Shown piece by piece: positions 50,240-58,871 of a DNA stretch of 64,000 nt. The stretch spans positions 6,018,000-6,081,999 of the forward strand of contig NZ_KB235948.1 of assembly GCF_000332335.1 (NCBI RefSeq). The letters run 5' to 3'. Each line of letters begins with the position of its first letter. Position 1 is the stretch's first letter. This DNA comes from Kamptonema formosum PCC 10802. GTDB taxonomy: Bacteria > Cyanobacteriota > Cyanobacteriia > Cyanobacteriales > Oscillatoriaceae. Under the pieces are notes generated by a model. The model did not search any database. It saw nothing but the letters and a program-made list of their open reading frames with translations, and was not told the origin of the DNA. The translations under genes and the position numbers were made by a program.

Positions 50240-51298
50240 TCAGGAATCGGGGGGCTCGTTTTTGAACCGGCGCTGGAGTTGTTTGAGAGACTGATAGATT
50301 TCACCGAGGCGACTGTAGGCGGCGGAGACTTTCAAAAATTGTTTGTGCGGCAGGGCGGGGGTGCCAGAGACAATTTCTCCGGGCGGCACATCGCTGTGAA
50401 TGCCGGCTTTCGCTGAGGCGATAGCGCCATCTCCAATTTTGGCCTGGTTGGCAATCCCCACCTGGCCGGCGAGAATTACATTATTGCCAATTTTCACCCC
50501 ACCGGCAAGCCCCACCTGACCGGCAAATGCGCAGTTACTGCCAATTTGGCAGCCGTGACCGATATGCACCAAATTGTCAAGTTTTGTGTTGCGCCCAATC
50601 CGGGTTTCCCCAACAGCGGGCCGGTCAATCGTGCTGTTGCTGCCCACTTCGACGCCATCTTCGAGCACCGCGCACCCTGATTGCTCCATTTTCAACCACC
50701 CCGCCTTGGTGGGCACAAAGCCAAACCCCTCCGCACCAATCACTGCGCCGCTGTGAATCACGCAACCGGCACCGGTGCGGGTGCGTTCGTGAATGGTGCA
50801 GTTGGCGTGCAAAACGGTGCCCTCGCCAATTTCGGCATCGGGGTAAATTGTCACATTCGGGTGAATGCAGGCACTGTCGCCAATCCTCACCCCAGCACCG
50901 ATCGCCGCATGCGGGCCGATATAGACATTTTTGCCAATCTGTGCTGTCGGGTGAATCACCGCTGTGGGGTGGATTTCCGGTGCCGGTCGGAACGGCTGGT
51001 AAAACAGGGCGATAGCGCGGGCAAACAGCAATCGCGGCTCCGAAGCGGCAATCCAGGCCATCGAGCGCCCGGTTGCTTGCGCCTGCAATTGCTCATTGTT
51101 GGGCAGAATCAGAGCGCTGGCACCCGTCACAGCCAGATAAGCCGCAAATTTCCCACCTTCTATATAGCTGAGAGTGCCTGCCGGAGCCTCATCCACCGGC
51201 GAGCAGCCAGTAATTTCTGGATCTGCCGCGATGTTAAATGTGAGGCTAGTGCCACAGGCTGCACTTTCCAGTTTTTGTACCACTTCGCTAAACTTCAT
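50240..51298 (-). CDS. lpxD: UDP-3-O-acylglucosamine N-acyltransferase
   Basis: This protein of about 352 residues transfers an acyl chain to UDP-3-O-acylglucosamine in lipid A synthesis. After an N-terminal domain ([28 protein letters not shown]), a long left-handed beta-helix of hexapeptides runs from ~115 to ~320: [40 protein letters not shown] and more. The catalytic His lies in [21 protein letters not shown] start at ATG 51298 ([11 protein letters not shown]); a longer frame to 51577 covers non-conserved DNA. It is a single gene here, without lpxC, fabZ or lpxA nearby. Confidence 0.94.
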   Translation of the reverse strand: MKFSEVVQKLESAACGTSLTFNIAADPEITGCSPVDEAPAGTLSYIEGGKFAAYLAVTGASALILPNNEQLQAQATGRSMAWIAASEPRLLFARAIALFYQPFRPAPEIHPTAVIHPTAQIGKNVYIGPHAAIGAGVRIGDSACIHPNVTIYPDAEIGEGTVLHANCTIHERTRTGAGCVIHSGAVIGAEGFGFVPTKAGWLKMEQSGCAVLEDGVEVGSNSTIDRPAVGETRIGRNTKLDNLVHIGHGCQIGSNCAFAGQVGLAGGVKIGNNVILAGQVGIANQAKIGDGAIASAKAGIHSDVPPGEIVSGTPALPHKQFLKVSAAYSRLGEIYQSLKQLQRRFKNEPPDS

Positions 51299-51666
51299 TG
51301 CCCCGTCGCCCCTTGCCCCTGCCCCAGCGCCACAATACTTCCGACCCACCATTGCACTGCCTGCCGGCATTGCGGTTTTGACCGCACAATATTGCCGGTG
51401 TCCAGTTGATTGGGATTTTCTTTTATTTCCACTCTCAGGACAATATCTCAAAGGCGGCGATATGTCAAGGCTTTTTTTTAAAATTTTCTGGATTCTCCCA
51501 GTTGGGTGCGCTGCCCCCCACACCAGTGGGGTGGGGAAGACAAGCCGGCGCAGCGCAGCCGGTAGCCCCACCGGCATCCAGCAAAGAAACCCGTCTTCTC
51601 CTGGGAAAACGGGTTTCTCGTTGAACCGGCTTGGGCGTCTTGCCGGCTTTGAAGTCTGTTGGGCGG

Positions 51667-51984
51667 CTATTTAACAGAAGATGCTTTGACCTCAACGGTC
51701 TGGTCAGCTGGATTGTAGCCATCACTCACGGCACCGGCAGCCACCTCAGAACTGTTACCCTGGCGCGCTTTGAAGTATTCGATGCCCATCTGGGAGAGTT
51801 CCGCCACCAGCAGCGTCACAATGGCAATATCGTCAATTTGCCCGACTGCCGGCAGGAAGTCTGGGGCAATGTCAAAGGGGCTGAGCAAATAGGCCAGCGT
51901 ACCGAGAATAACCCACCAGCGATACTTGGGATTGCGCAGGGTGTTGCGATACCAGTTGTAAACCGATTGGATTGAGAAGCTCAT
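51667..51984 (-). CDS. YkvA/DUF1232 family membrane protein
   Basis: This protein of about 105 residues has the YkvA core [20 protein letters not shown], followed by [20 protein letters not shown], with [12 protein letters not shown] the family hallmark. Two hydrophobic segments indicate a membrane protein. The start is set at ATG 51984 ([19 protein letters not shown]); the frame extends five codons upstream. The C-terminus ([13 protein letters not shown]) is not conserved. Its function is not known. Confidence 0.88.
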   Translation of the reverse strand: MSFSIQSVYNWYRNTLRNPKYRWWVILGTLAYLLSPFDIAPDFLPAVGQIDDIAIVTLLVAELSQMGIEYFKARQGNSSEVAAGAVSDGYNPADQTVEVKASSVK

Positions 51985-52084
51985 CAGGTAACCCTCCACT
52001 TACATCTCAATACTGGCAAACCAGCCGCCAGAATGCCGGTGGAGAAAACCCCCCTAAATTTATCCAGAGAGTTCTACTCGGTAA

Positions 52085-52275
52085 TTGGGGATGGGGGATG
52101 GGGCATTGAGCATGGGGCATTGAGCATGGGGCATTGAGCATGGGGCATGGGGCATTGGGAATGGGGCATTGGGAATGGGGCATTGGAAATGGGGCATTGG
52201 GCATGGCCCATTGGGTATGGGGCGTGGGGCATAGGGCATGGGGCAGATTTTCAGCAGTGCCCAGTGCCCCACTCC
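52085..52275. repeat. Heptamer STRR tract
   Basis: About 20 heptamers of the GGGCATT/GGGCATG/GAGCATG/GGGAATG kind fill the region between the YkvA gene and the small membrane protein gene. It is the longest such tract in the window. Confidence 0.85.
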
Positions 52276-52348
52276 CGCCGCAATGCCCAATTATGGCTGA
52301 AGTCGCATGCCTACAATGAAGGTAGAGCGACACGGGGAACAAACAGGC

Positions 52349-52636
52349 ATGTTATTTATTTTTGCGCTCGCGTCCAATATTCTGGCGCTGCTGGCAGCGC
52401 TGATTGTTGTTTTGCTCCTCGCATTTCTTGCAAATTGCGGGGCAAGCCGTCGCGACCGGGCAGTGATGGCAGCGGTTTCGGCGGTCAGCTTAGCCATTCC
52501 TGTAGCGGGGCTGTGGCTGTGTTTCAATCCAGATGCTCTGGCCATCGCTTTGGGTGCCGGACTGCTCTCCCTGCCCTGTTATGCGGCTGGAGCGCAATAT
52601 GCAATTAAGGTGATAGAAGTTGCAGTCCGGCCCTAA
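52349..52636 (+). CDS. Small membrane protein of unknown function
   Basis: This gene encodes a protein of about 95 residues. From ATG 52349 it reads LFIFALASNILALLAALIVV, LLLAFLANCGASRRDRAVMA and LAIPVAGLWLCFNPDALAIA, with about three hydrophobic helices. The helices end in AQYAIKVIEVAVRP. An upstream frame to 52307 lacks support. I recognise no family. It lies alone between repeat-rich spacers. Confidence 0.55.
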   Translation: MLFIFALASNILALLAALIVVLLLAFLANCGASRRDRAVMAAVSAVSLAIPVAGLWLCFNPDALAIALGAGLLSLPCYAAGAQYAIKVIEVAVRP

Positions 52637-52799
52637 TCTCGACCGCCGGTCAAAACGCTTCGCCATGCCGGGGGACAGATAGATGACAGCGCGGCTGCTG
52701 GCTGTCTCCCGCCAGCAAAAAACAATAAAACTGCAATATAAAATGCCGCACTATCTCGCAGTAACCGGCAAGATGCAGGGCCCAATATCCCCAAGTGCA

Positions 52800-52850
52800 T
52801 AAGAAAACCGGTTTCTTTAAGAAACCGGGTTTCTCAGTACCTGACTAATA
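52800..52850. repeat. GAAACCGG hairpin repeat
   Basis: AAGAAAACCGGTTTCTTTAA followed by GAAACCGGGTTTCTCAG, then TACCTGACTAATATGACC. It is a member of the dispersed GAAACCGGGTTTC family. Confidence 0.7.
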
Positions 52851-52922
52851 TGACCAACGCTCTATATTTTTGCCGGTTCATAATCCCACCTGTTGGTGGC
52901 GCTGTTGAGGCATTGATCGCTT

Positions 52923-53612
52923 TTATTGCGTTATTTTCGGGGGCTTCTTTTGCTCCAGCAACCCCGTTACTTTCGGCCACAATCTCTCGATAATTTGTGT
53001 CATATTCTGCCAAAGCAATCTAGCTTTCTCCCACAAAAATGCGCTTGCCTCACCGGCCATTTGTTTGGCCTTCTGCGCGTGAGCGGCTCTGTTGGGATAG
53101 CGCTTGTCTATCTCAGCTCCCGTGCGCTGGGCAAATTTCTTAACTGCGGGAATCTCACCAATGGCACTGAAAATAGGCGAAACTAAATCAAAGATATTTT
53201 TGAAAAATGTGTTATACTCTTTGGCGACTTGCTTGCCATAATACACCAATTCCTTGCCCTCCTGCGCCTCCGGAAAAAGGTCAGGATAGCGCTCAGCTAA
53301 ATCGGCTAGGGTGCCAGTCGCCCACTCCTTAACTTTGACATTCTTGCTTTCCGCAAGGTTTTGACAGAGCGGCTTGGCTTTCAGGATTTCGCCATTGCGG
53401 ATGTAGGCGAGCGCTAAATTAATCTGCGCCTTGTAGAGTGTGGGTTGGTGCAGTTCTAAGTCGCAGACATATTCCAGATAGCCGATTGCCGATGCCCAGT
53501 CGCCCCTCTTCAGCGCTGCTAGCCCAGCTTCAAGCTCTACATTTATCTGAGAGCTCTCGCTATCGGAACTATTGCCTTTTTGGCTAGAATGCCGGCTGTT
53601 TTGGCGTGCCAT
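52923..53612 (-). CDS. TPR-like protein of unknown function
   Basis: This 229-residue protein starts with a charged, Ser-rich segment (RQNSRHSSQKGNSSDSESSQ). TPR-like helices follow: VELEAGLAALKRGDWASAIG, YLEYVCDLELHQPTLYKAQI and NLALAYIRNGEILKAKPLCQ. The second half (IFDLVSPIFSAIGEIPAVKK, EIDKRYPNRAAHAQKAKQMA) is helical and basic, with no membrane segment or catalytic site recognised. Similar proteins occur in cyanobacteria as hypothetical proteins. It is on the same strand as rlmD, about 120 bp downstream of it. Confidence 0.7.
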   Translation of the reverse strand: MARQNSRHSSQKGNSSDSESSQINVELEAGLAALKRGDWASAIGYLEYVCDLELHQPTLYKAQINLALAYIRNGEILKAKPLCQNLAESKNVKVKEWATGTLADLAERYPDLFPEAQEGKELVYYGKQVAKEYNTFFKNIFDLVSPIFSAIGEIPAVKKFAQRTGAEIDKRYPNRAAHAQKAKQMAGEASAFLWEKARLLWQNMTQIIERLWPKVTGLLEQKKPPKITQ

Positions 53613-53729
53613 GAATCGCTGTTTCTCCTCGCTCTGTTGAGCTTATAATGGTATTTATAAGGAACCGCAAAGACGCGCCTGAGCGCCAAGAAGAGTGAAA
53701 CAGTGAGATGCGCTCCGGCGAATTCTTGT

Positions 53730-55109
53730 TCAGCGCATGAGGAAGGCGGCGCACTCGACGTGGGAGGTTTGGGGGAAGAAATCTGCCGGCTGAACGAGGG
53801 TGAGCCGGTAGGTGCCGTCTTGACAGAGAATTTTTAAGTCGCGGGCGAGGGTTGCCGGTTTGCAGCTAATGCAGACGATGCGACTGGGTTGGATTTGCAG
53901 CAGGGTTTGCAAGACGGCTTTTTCGCAACCTTTGCGCGGCGGATCGATGAGGGCAATATCCGGCGTGACGCCTAAGTGCGGCAGCAATTTCTCCACCTCC
54001 CCTGCATGAAATGTGACGTTTGTCAAGTTATTGAGCTGCGCGTTGAGTTTGGCTTGCTCAACCGCTGCCGGCTGCACTTCTAGGCCGGTGGCTTGCCGCA
54101 CCCGTTTGGCCAGGGGCAGGGTAAAGGTGCCAATGCCGCAGTAGGCATCGAGCAATTCTTCGCTGCCTTGCAAGTTGAGCTGTTCTATAATTACCCCCAG
54201 CAGGGCTTCGGCTGCCTCTGTATTTACTTGGAAAAATGTGTCCGCCCGCAGCTGGAACTGCAAACCGGCAAACTCCTCGCGCAGGTAGGGGCGACCGGCA
54301 AGGCAGCGGGTTTGTTCCCCAAAAATAGCATTCCCTTTGGCTGGGTTGATGTTGAGGCAGACACCGGCAAGCTGGGGGTAGCGCTTCAGCCACTCCCCGG
54401 CGGCAGCTTCGATTCCGGGCAGTTTTCCGGTCCTGACTGCTAAGGTTAGCAGGATCTCGCCGGTGCGGCGACCGATGCGCAGGGAGAGGTGGCGCACTTC
54501 TCCCCCGTGCCGGTGTTCGTCATAGATTTTCCAGCCAAGCTGCTGGATGTCTTGCTTGACTTCTGCCAGCAGGGGATTCAACCGGCTGTCCTGTACGGGA
54601 CACTGGTTGAGGTTCACCAGCTGGTGGCTGCCTTTTTGGTAGTAGCCGGCTCGCACAGCGCCTGCCGGTGAGGCACCCAGGGGATAGGTAGCTTTGTTGC
54701 GATAGCCGAAGGGCGAGCCGGTGGACAGCACCGGCAGCACCGGCGGTGACTCGAATCCCCCAATCCGCTGCAGCGCTTGGATAACCTGATTGCGCTTAGC
54801 TTCCAGCTGGTAGGGGTAGCCCACATGCTGCCACTGACACCCGCCGCACTTGTCCGCCACAATGCAGCTGGGGCGGATGCGGTGAGGGGAGGGTTCTAGC
54901 AGCTGCTGCGCTTTGCCTTGGGCGTACTGCGGTTTGACTTGTACCAGTCGGGCAATCAGCCGGTCGCCCGGAACCGTATCCGGCACAAACACGGCACGCC
55001 CCTCAAACCGGCCCACACCCAGGCCGGTGTCACTTAAATCTGTGATGGCCACCTCAACCAGCTGGCCCTGCTGCCAGCGATTTTCCACGATCTGCTGTCC
55101 TTTTTCCAT
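53730..55109 (-). CDS. rlmD: 23S rRNA (uracil-C5)-methyltransferase, RlmD family
   Basis: This 459-residue enzyme makes 5-methyluridine in rRNA using SAM. It opens with a TRAM domain (VEVAITDLSDTGLGVGRFEG), followed by the iron-sulfur motif CIVADKCGGCQWQHVGY. The catalytic part has DTFFQVNTEAAEALLGVIIE, LLDAYCGIGTFTLPLAKR, ALIDPPRKGCEKAVLQTLLQ and the nucleophile region IVCISCKPATLARDLKIL. The motif order is that of RlmD (RumA). It is a single gene. Which uridine is the target in cyanobacteria is not proven; some relatives modify tRNA. Confidence 0.9.
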   Translation of the reverse strand: MEKGQQIVENRWQQGQLVEVAITDLSDTGLGVGRFEGRAVFVPDTVPGDRLIARLVQVKPQYAQGKAQQLLEPSPHRIRPSCIVADKCGGCQWQHVGYPYQLEAKRNQVIQALQRIGGFESPPVLPVLSTGSPFGYRNKATYPLGASPAGAVRAGYYQKGSHQLVNLNQCPVQDSRLNPLLAEVKQDIQQLGWKIYDEHRHGGEVRHLSLRIGRRTGEILLTLAVRTGKLPGIEAAAGEWLKRYPQLAGVCLNINPAKGNAIFGEQTRCLAGRPYLREEFAGLQFQLRADTFFQVNTEAAEALLGVIIEQLNLQGSEELLDAYCGIGTFTLPLAKRVRQATGLEVQPAAVEQAKLNAQLNNLTNVTFHAGEVEKLLPHLGVTPDIALIDPPRKGCEKAVLQTLLQIQPSRIVCISCKPATLARDLKILCQDGTYRLTLVQPADFFPQTSHVECAAFLMR

Positions 55110-55325
55110 TGTCCATTGCCAATTGATAGTCCGGAGGAGTGATGGCCAGGAGCGAGGAGCCGGGATTGGGGGATTGGGGGATTGGGGGATTCATAATTCT
55201 TAATGTTCAAATCCCCAAATCCCGGCCCCCATTTTCCCAGGCTCATTCCCCACCACCTCCCTTTCTTTGTGTCGCTCAGAATCGTTAAACTACTTAATGT
55301 TCTTTAAAAGAGCGTGACGGTAACC

Positions 55326-55811
55326 ATGAGCGTAGTTAGCCAAGTAATTCTCAAAGCAGACGACGAGCTGCGATATCCCAGCAGCGGTGAGCTAAAGGGC
55401 GTGGCAGATTTCTTTAAGACCGGCGAGCAGCGGGTGCGCATTGCCGGCACCCTGGCTGAAAATGAGAAAAAAATTGTGGAAGAAGCGAGCAAAAGGCTGT
55501 GGCAGAAACGCCCTGACTTTATTCAGCCGGGCGGCAATGCCTATGGCCAGCGGCAGCGGGCGCAATGCTTGCGGGACTACGGCTGGTACTTGCGTCTGGC
55601 AACCTATGGCGTGCTTGCCGGTGACAAAGAACCCATTGAAACTATTGGTCTGATTGGGGCGCGGGAGATGTACAACTCTCTGGGCGTCCCTTTGCCCGGC
55701 ATGGCGGAAGCCATCCGCTGTTTGAAGGAGGCTTCCCTGGCACTGCTCAGCGATGATGACGCCGCTGAGGCTGCCCCTTACTTTGACTATATGGCTCAGG
55801 CCATGTCGTAG
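55326..55811 (+). CDS. apcD: Allophycocyanin alpha-B subunit
   Basis: This 161-residue phycobiliprotein of the phycobilisome core passes energy to photosystem I and [22 protein letters not shown], then [20 protein letters not shown] and [20 protein letters not shown] precede the chromophore site. The bilin-binding Cys lies in [20 protein letters not shown]. The [20 protein letters not shown] segment and the end FDYMAQAMS are typical of ApcD rather than ApcA. ATG 55326 is chosen; an in-frame start four codons earlier (55314) is possible. The upstream sequence is AT-rich (GTTAAACTACTTAATG) and may hold the promoter. Confidence 0.95.
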   Translation: MSVVSQVILKADDELRYPSSGELKGVADFFKTGEQRVRIAGTLAENEKKIVEEASKRLWQKRPDFIQPGGNAYGQRQRAQCLRDYGWYLRLATYGVLAGDKEPIETIGLIGAREMYNSLGVPLPGMAEAIRCLKEASLALLSDDDAAEAAPYFDYMAQAMS

Positions 55812-55865
55812 GCCCTGCAGCATTGATTGTACTGCATAACGTTCAGCAGTGCCGGCTGCAGCTCT

Positions 55866-55900
55866 GCTGAGAAACCCGGTTTCTGAAAAAAACCGGGTTA
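55866..55900 (+). terminator. Probable terminator hairpin of apcD (GAAACCGGG repeat)
   Basis: AACCCGG, then TTTCTGAAAAAAA, then CCGGGTT form a 7-bp stem with a loop, followed by ATTG. It is a member of the dispersed GAAACCGGGTTTC family and lies about 55 bases after the apcD stop. Confidence 0.5.
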
Positions 55901-55956
55901 TTGATGCCTGCACCCTGCTGCCGCTCAATCCCCCAATCCCCAAATCCCGGCATCCC

Positions 55957-56550
55957 TCACTCCCTGAACATCTGCTTGAGCTGTTCGGGGGTGAAGGGAT
56001 TCTCGCCCCGGCGCAGGGCGTTAATCCAGGCAAGCCGCTGCAATTTTCGGAATTCATCCTTTGTGGCGCTGACAAATGCCTGAAAATCTGCTATTGCGCC
56101 GTCCCGATTGCCGGTGAGCGCTCTGGCCACACCCCGGCTGTCGCGAAAATCTTCAACGTCAGGGGCTTTGGCCACAGCCAAGTCACAGGCGTGCAGGACT
56201 TCTGCGGCATAGCCCCACAGGCTTCCGAACCAGCAGAGGGTGTTCCATGAGCCGGCAGGAATGTCCACCAGGGAGCTCAGGGTCTGGGCTTCGGCGAAAG
56301 CGGCGAGGGCTCCCTTGATTTGGCCGCGCTCAGCCAGCTTTTCTCCCTCTTCTACCAGTTGGGGCACCGGCATGCGCCGCGCGGTGAGCTGCGTGCCTGG
56401 GGTTGGCGGCAGGGCACCGGCGCAGGAAAGGCCACTCAGGGCTGTGCCGGCACAGGCGAGGGCAGCTGCTGTCAGGAGTGGGAGGAAGGCCGGTGTAAAG
56501 GGCGTGGTGCGAGTTGTTTGTTTTGCTTGCAGTTGCGTTTTGCCCCTCAT
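55957..56550 (-). CDS. Secreted TPR protein
   Basis: This 197-residue protein has an N-terminal hydrophobic signal (FTPAFLPLLTAAALACAGTA, LSGLSC). TPR-like helices follow: LVEEGEKLAERGQIKGALAA and ALTGNRDGAIADFQAFVSAT. The part from WNTLCWFGSLWGYAAEVLHA through the end (INALRRGENPFTPEQLKQMF) is closely similar to the C-terminal cassette of the WD40-TPR protein at 62160. The two therefore share a domain of unknown role. It may be a lipoprotein (Cys after LSGLS). Confidence 0.75.
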   Translation of the reverse strand: MRGKTQLQAKQTTRTTPFTPAFLPLLTAAALACAGTALSGLSCAGALPPTPGTQLTARRMPVPQLVEEGEKLAERGQIKGALAAFAEAQTLSSLVDIPAGSWNTLCWFGSLWGYAAEVLHACDLAVAKAPDVEDFRDSRGVARALTGNRDGAIADFQAFVSATKDEFRKLQRLAWINALRRGENPFTPEQLKQMFRE

Positions 56551-56559
56551 CCTGAGATT

Positions 56560-57050
56560 AAATTATTATAGCGGTTTTCCCCGAGAGTAGCGCACACCCC
56601 CTGTTGGGGAATGTATTTTATGTATATAAAAAATGCGGACATCCTTTGGGTGATGCCTAGTATAAGCAGATCCGGTCAATTGCCCACCATTAATTTTTCC
56701 ATCCCACCAGATATTTCTCCTTCCTCCTTGGCGTCCTACCCTGCGGGTAGGCCGCAAGGCCGTGCGCTCTTAGCGCTAGCCGCTTGCGCGTCTATGGCGT
56801 CTTGTCGGTTCATGATTGAAACCCCACATCAATGAGCCAGCAGTGTTATCCCAGTCGGGTGCGGATAGAAATTATAGCCGGTTTTGGCACACCGGCAATT
56901 CTTGGGGTTCATGGCCCAGTCTTGGCTTGTGGGAGAGAGGATAGCGCACGAGAGCGGCTTTTGCTTTTCTTGGATGGAACTCGTGTGAGTCGCGAAACGC
57001 CTCACACGAGAGATACCCGAGTTTAATTCCGGAAATCATGACAGGTGATA
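56560..57050. repeat. Gene-poor region with a dispersed GGCGTC repeat
   Basis: The region contains TTGGCGTCCTACCCTGCGGG at 56727 and CGCGTCTATGGCGTCTTG, part of the dispersed sequence also at 2700, 47800 and 62120. An inverted repeat (CTCGTGTGAGTCGCG...CGCCTCACACGAG) lies at 56979-57010. I find no gene. Confidence 0.6.
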
Positions 57051-57051
57051 T

Positions 57052-57564
57052 TTATTCCTCTGATTTCTTTTCATTCCTGAGTTTTTCCGCCTTTTCTTGC
57101 AACCTGTGGAAGTAATCGGAAGAGATCACTTCGGCGACTTCGCGCTCTTTTTTTTGGCGGTCTATGCTGATATCCGGCAGGGTTCTCGGCGCTTCTACCG
57201 TTGTGCACTCCGTTCCAGGCAAGGGTTCGGCGCAGATCCGGCATTCCAGCTGGGGTCCGGAGAAGGCGAGACGAACCACCGCCCCATCCGCAACGCGCTC
57301 TTTTGTCACCGGCTTGTTGTCTACAAATGTGCCGTTTGTCCCCAGGCTGGACACCTCCCAGTAGGAGCCGGTAAATTGCAATTCTGCATGGTGGCGCGAG
57401 ACGACAGGGCTTTCCAGCACTAGCTCGTTATCGGGAGCCCGACCTATGCGAATCAGCGATATATTTTTAAATGCCCAACTCTTGATGGGGGTTCCTTGAG
57501 TTGGGTGAAGCAGGGTTAAGGTAATCTCGTCGGAAATGTTTGCCGGTGTGGGATTTTCTGCCAT
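57052..57564 (-). CDS. FHA-domain phosphopeptide-binding protein
   Basis: This protein of about 170 residues has an FHA domain in the N-terminal half: ISLIRIGRAPDNELVLESPV, VSRHHAELQF and SSLGTNGTFVDNKPV. The conserved Gly-Arg, Ser-Arg-His and Asn-Gly residues are all present, so it should bind phosphothreonine. The C-terminal part has Cys residues (LECRICAEPLPGTECT) that could bind zinc, then a charged helix (RLQEKAEKLRNEKKSEE). ATG 57564 (MAENPTPANISDEITLTL) is preceded by GAGGAG; an upstream start at 57600 is possible. The partner kinase is not adjacent. Confidence 0.9.
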   Translation of the reverse strand: MAENPTPANISDEITLTLLHPTQGTPIKSWAFKNISLIRIGRAPDNELVLESPVVSRHHAELQFTGSYWEVSSLGTNGTFVDNKPVTKERVADGAVVRLAFSGPQLECRICAEPLPGTECTTVEAPRTLPDISIDRQKKEREVAEVISSDYFHRLQEKAEKLRNEKKSEE

Positions 57565-57657
57565 AGCAGTAACCGTCTCCTCTATTTTTAAGTTGACCAT
57601 ATCAACTCGGAATCTCAAATTATTAAGACTAACTCATCCTTCTATTTCTAGTGTGCG

Positions 57658-58083
57658 ATGGCACGGAGCGACTTGATGCTGGGAAGGGTTTTTAGCCGGC
57701 ATAGTTATGATAATCTTATCCTGGAAAGTAGACTTGAAGGGGCCAAATTGGCAAGACTTTACTTGGCGCGCATTAAAGGTGTCGCCTGCCTGGCGCTAGA
57801 AGTTCCAACTCGCGTCGCTCCGTCCCACTCCAGTGAGAAGCCATCAGATTTACAAGTGGCCTCAGTAGTAACCCGGACACCCACCATTTCATTTTTACCA
57901 GACTTTGACTGGCTGCGACCAGAGTTTGTTGCCAAAGTTGACGCCACAGGTTCCCGGGAATGGGGCACCGGCACCGGCACCGGCATCCCTGTGCCAACAA
58001 CTCACCCCTCCTGGGCCCGCCCCGCCCCATCCCCACTCCCTAATCCGGATGATTATAAATTATTTTTAGCCGAGGGCGGATGA
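57658..58083 (+). CDS. Hypothetical protein (low confidence)
   Basis: A 141-codon plus-strand frame divergent from the FHA gene. It includes VFSRHSYDNLILESRLEGAK, ISFLPDFDWLRPEFVAKVDA and a GTGTGTG stretch caused by CACCGGCACCGGCACC repeats. I recognise no domain and the Pro/Ser/Gly-rich end looks non-coding. It may be a spurious ORF. Confidence 0.3.
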   Translation: MARSDLMLGRVFSRHSYDNLILESRLEGAKLARLYLARIKGVACLALEVPTRVAPSHSSEKPSDLQVASVVTRTPTISFLPDFDWLRPEFVAKVDATGSREWGTGTGTGIPVPTTHPSWARPAPSPLPNPDDYKLFLAEGG

Positions 58084-58315
58084 CTCTCAGCGCTTTAGAA
58101 TAGCCTCCTTTTCCGACTTGAGATGAGAAAAAGCAATCAAACGTAAGTTAAGAAAATTATCGGGGTTCCGCCCTTGCTGCTGAGTGCCGGTAAGATCCCA
58201 GGGGTGGCGGTTGGTGGGACAGAGGGGTTATTTTTCGGGGAGCCGGCGAGCCAATCGCCGCCGATAGCGAGCGAGCTCCTTGAGAAGCGGGCGATCGAGA
58301 TCGGGCACAAGCTGG
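58084..58315. other. Intergenic stretch with a possible gene remnant
   Basis: A minus frame from 58314 down to the stop at 58228 reads QLVPDLDRPLLKELARYRRR followed by LARRLPEK. It looks like a protein C-terminus without an N-terminus, since a MITE-like element begins immediately beyond it. Otherwise no gene is visible. Confidence 0.3.
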
Positions 58316-58562
58316 TATAGCAGTATGCACTTAGATTAGGACATGGGCATGCATGGCATCACGCATGCATCTGTGAGTCTTCCCCATGCGCCATGCCCCA
58401 TGCGCCATGCCCCAGACGCCATGCCATTAGTGTCCTAACCAATATGACTGCTGCTATATAGCAGTAGCCAGTTAGGTTAGGACGTAGGACAGGCGTCTCG
58501 CCTGTGCCTATCCCTACTAGCAAGTGAGATGCCCTGTCCTTAACTGACTGTCCATTGCTATA
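58316..58562. repeat. Two adjacent MITE-like elements, TATAGCAGT family (copies 8 and 9)
   Basis: The first (58316-58458) starts TATAGCAGTATGCACTTAG and ends ATGACTGCTGCTATA, and contains a heptamer tract (ATGCGCC/ATGCCCC). The second (58457-58562) starts TATAGCAGTAGCCAGTTAGG and ends CCATTGCTATA, with GGACAGGCGTCTCGCCTGT inside. The two share the TATA at the junction. Confidence 0.8.
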
Positions 58563-58871
58563 TAGCGATGTCTCCCCCACCGGCTAGCCGGCAAAAAGCC
58601 CTAATTTATGAGAATCCAGTTTAGGAGATAGGGGCTGTGAGGGGCGAGCCCAGTAGTGGGGGGGTGAGTCGAATGCGGGGTGCGCCAGCAATCGGGCGAG
58701 CCGTCACTAATAGCGTGCGGCAAAGTTGACACATCCGGCAACATGAGCGGCGGGGGGTGGGGGGAGGTTGGCGAGTTGGCCAAAACCCGGTAGAAATGGG
58801 CGCATTGCGCGTCTCTACAGGACAGAGAGTAATTTTATCAGGAAATATTATAGCATATACCGGCATATTTG
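58563..58871. other. Gene-free spacer
   Basis: GC-rich to about 58760, then AT-rich (58820-58870). No gene, tRNA or clear repeat beyond a TTTTGCCGGCTAGCCGG-like palindrome near 58580. Confidence 0.4.
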
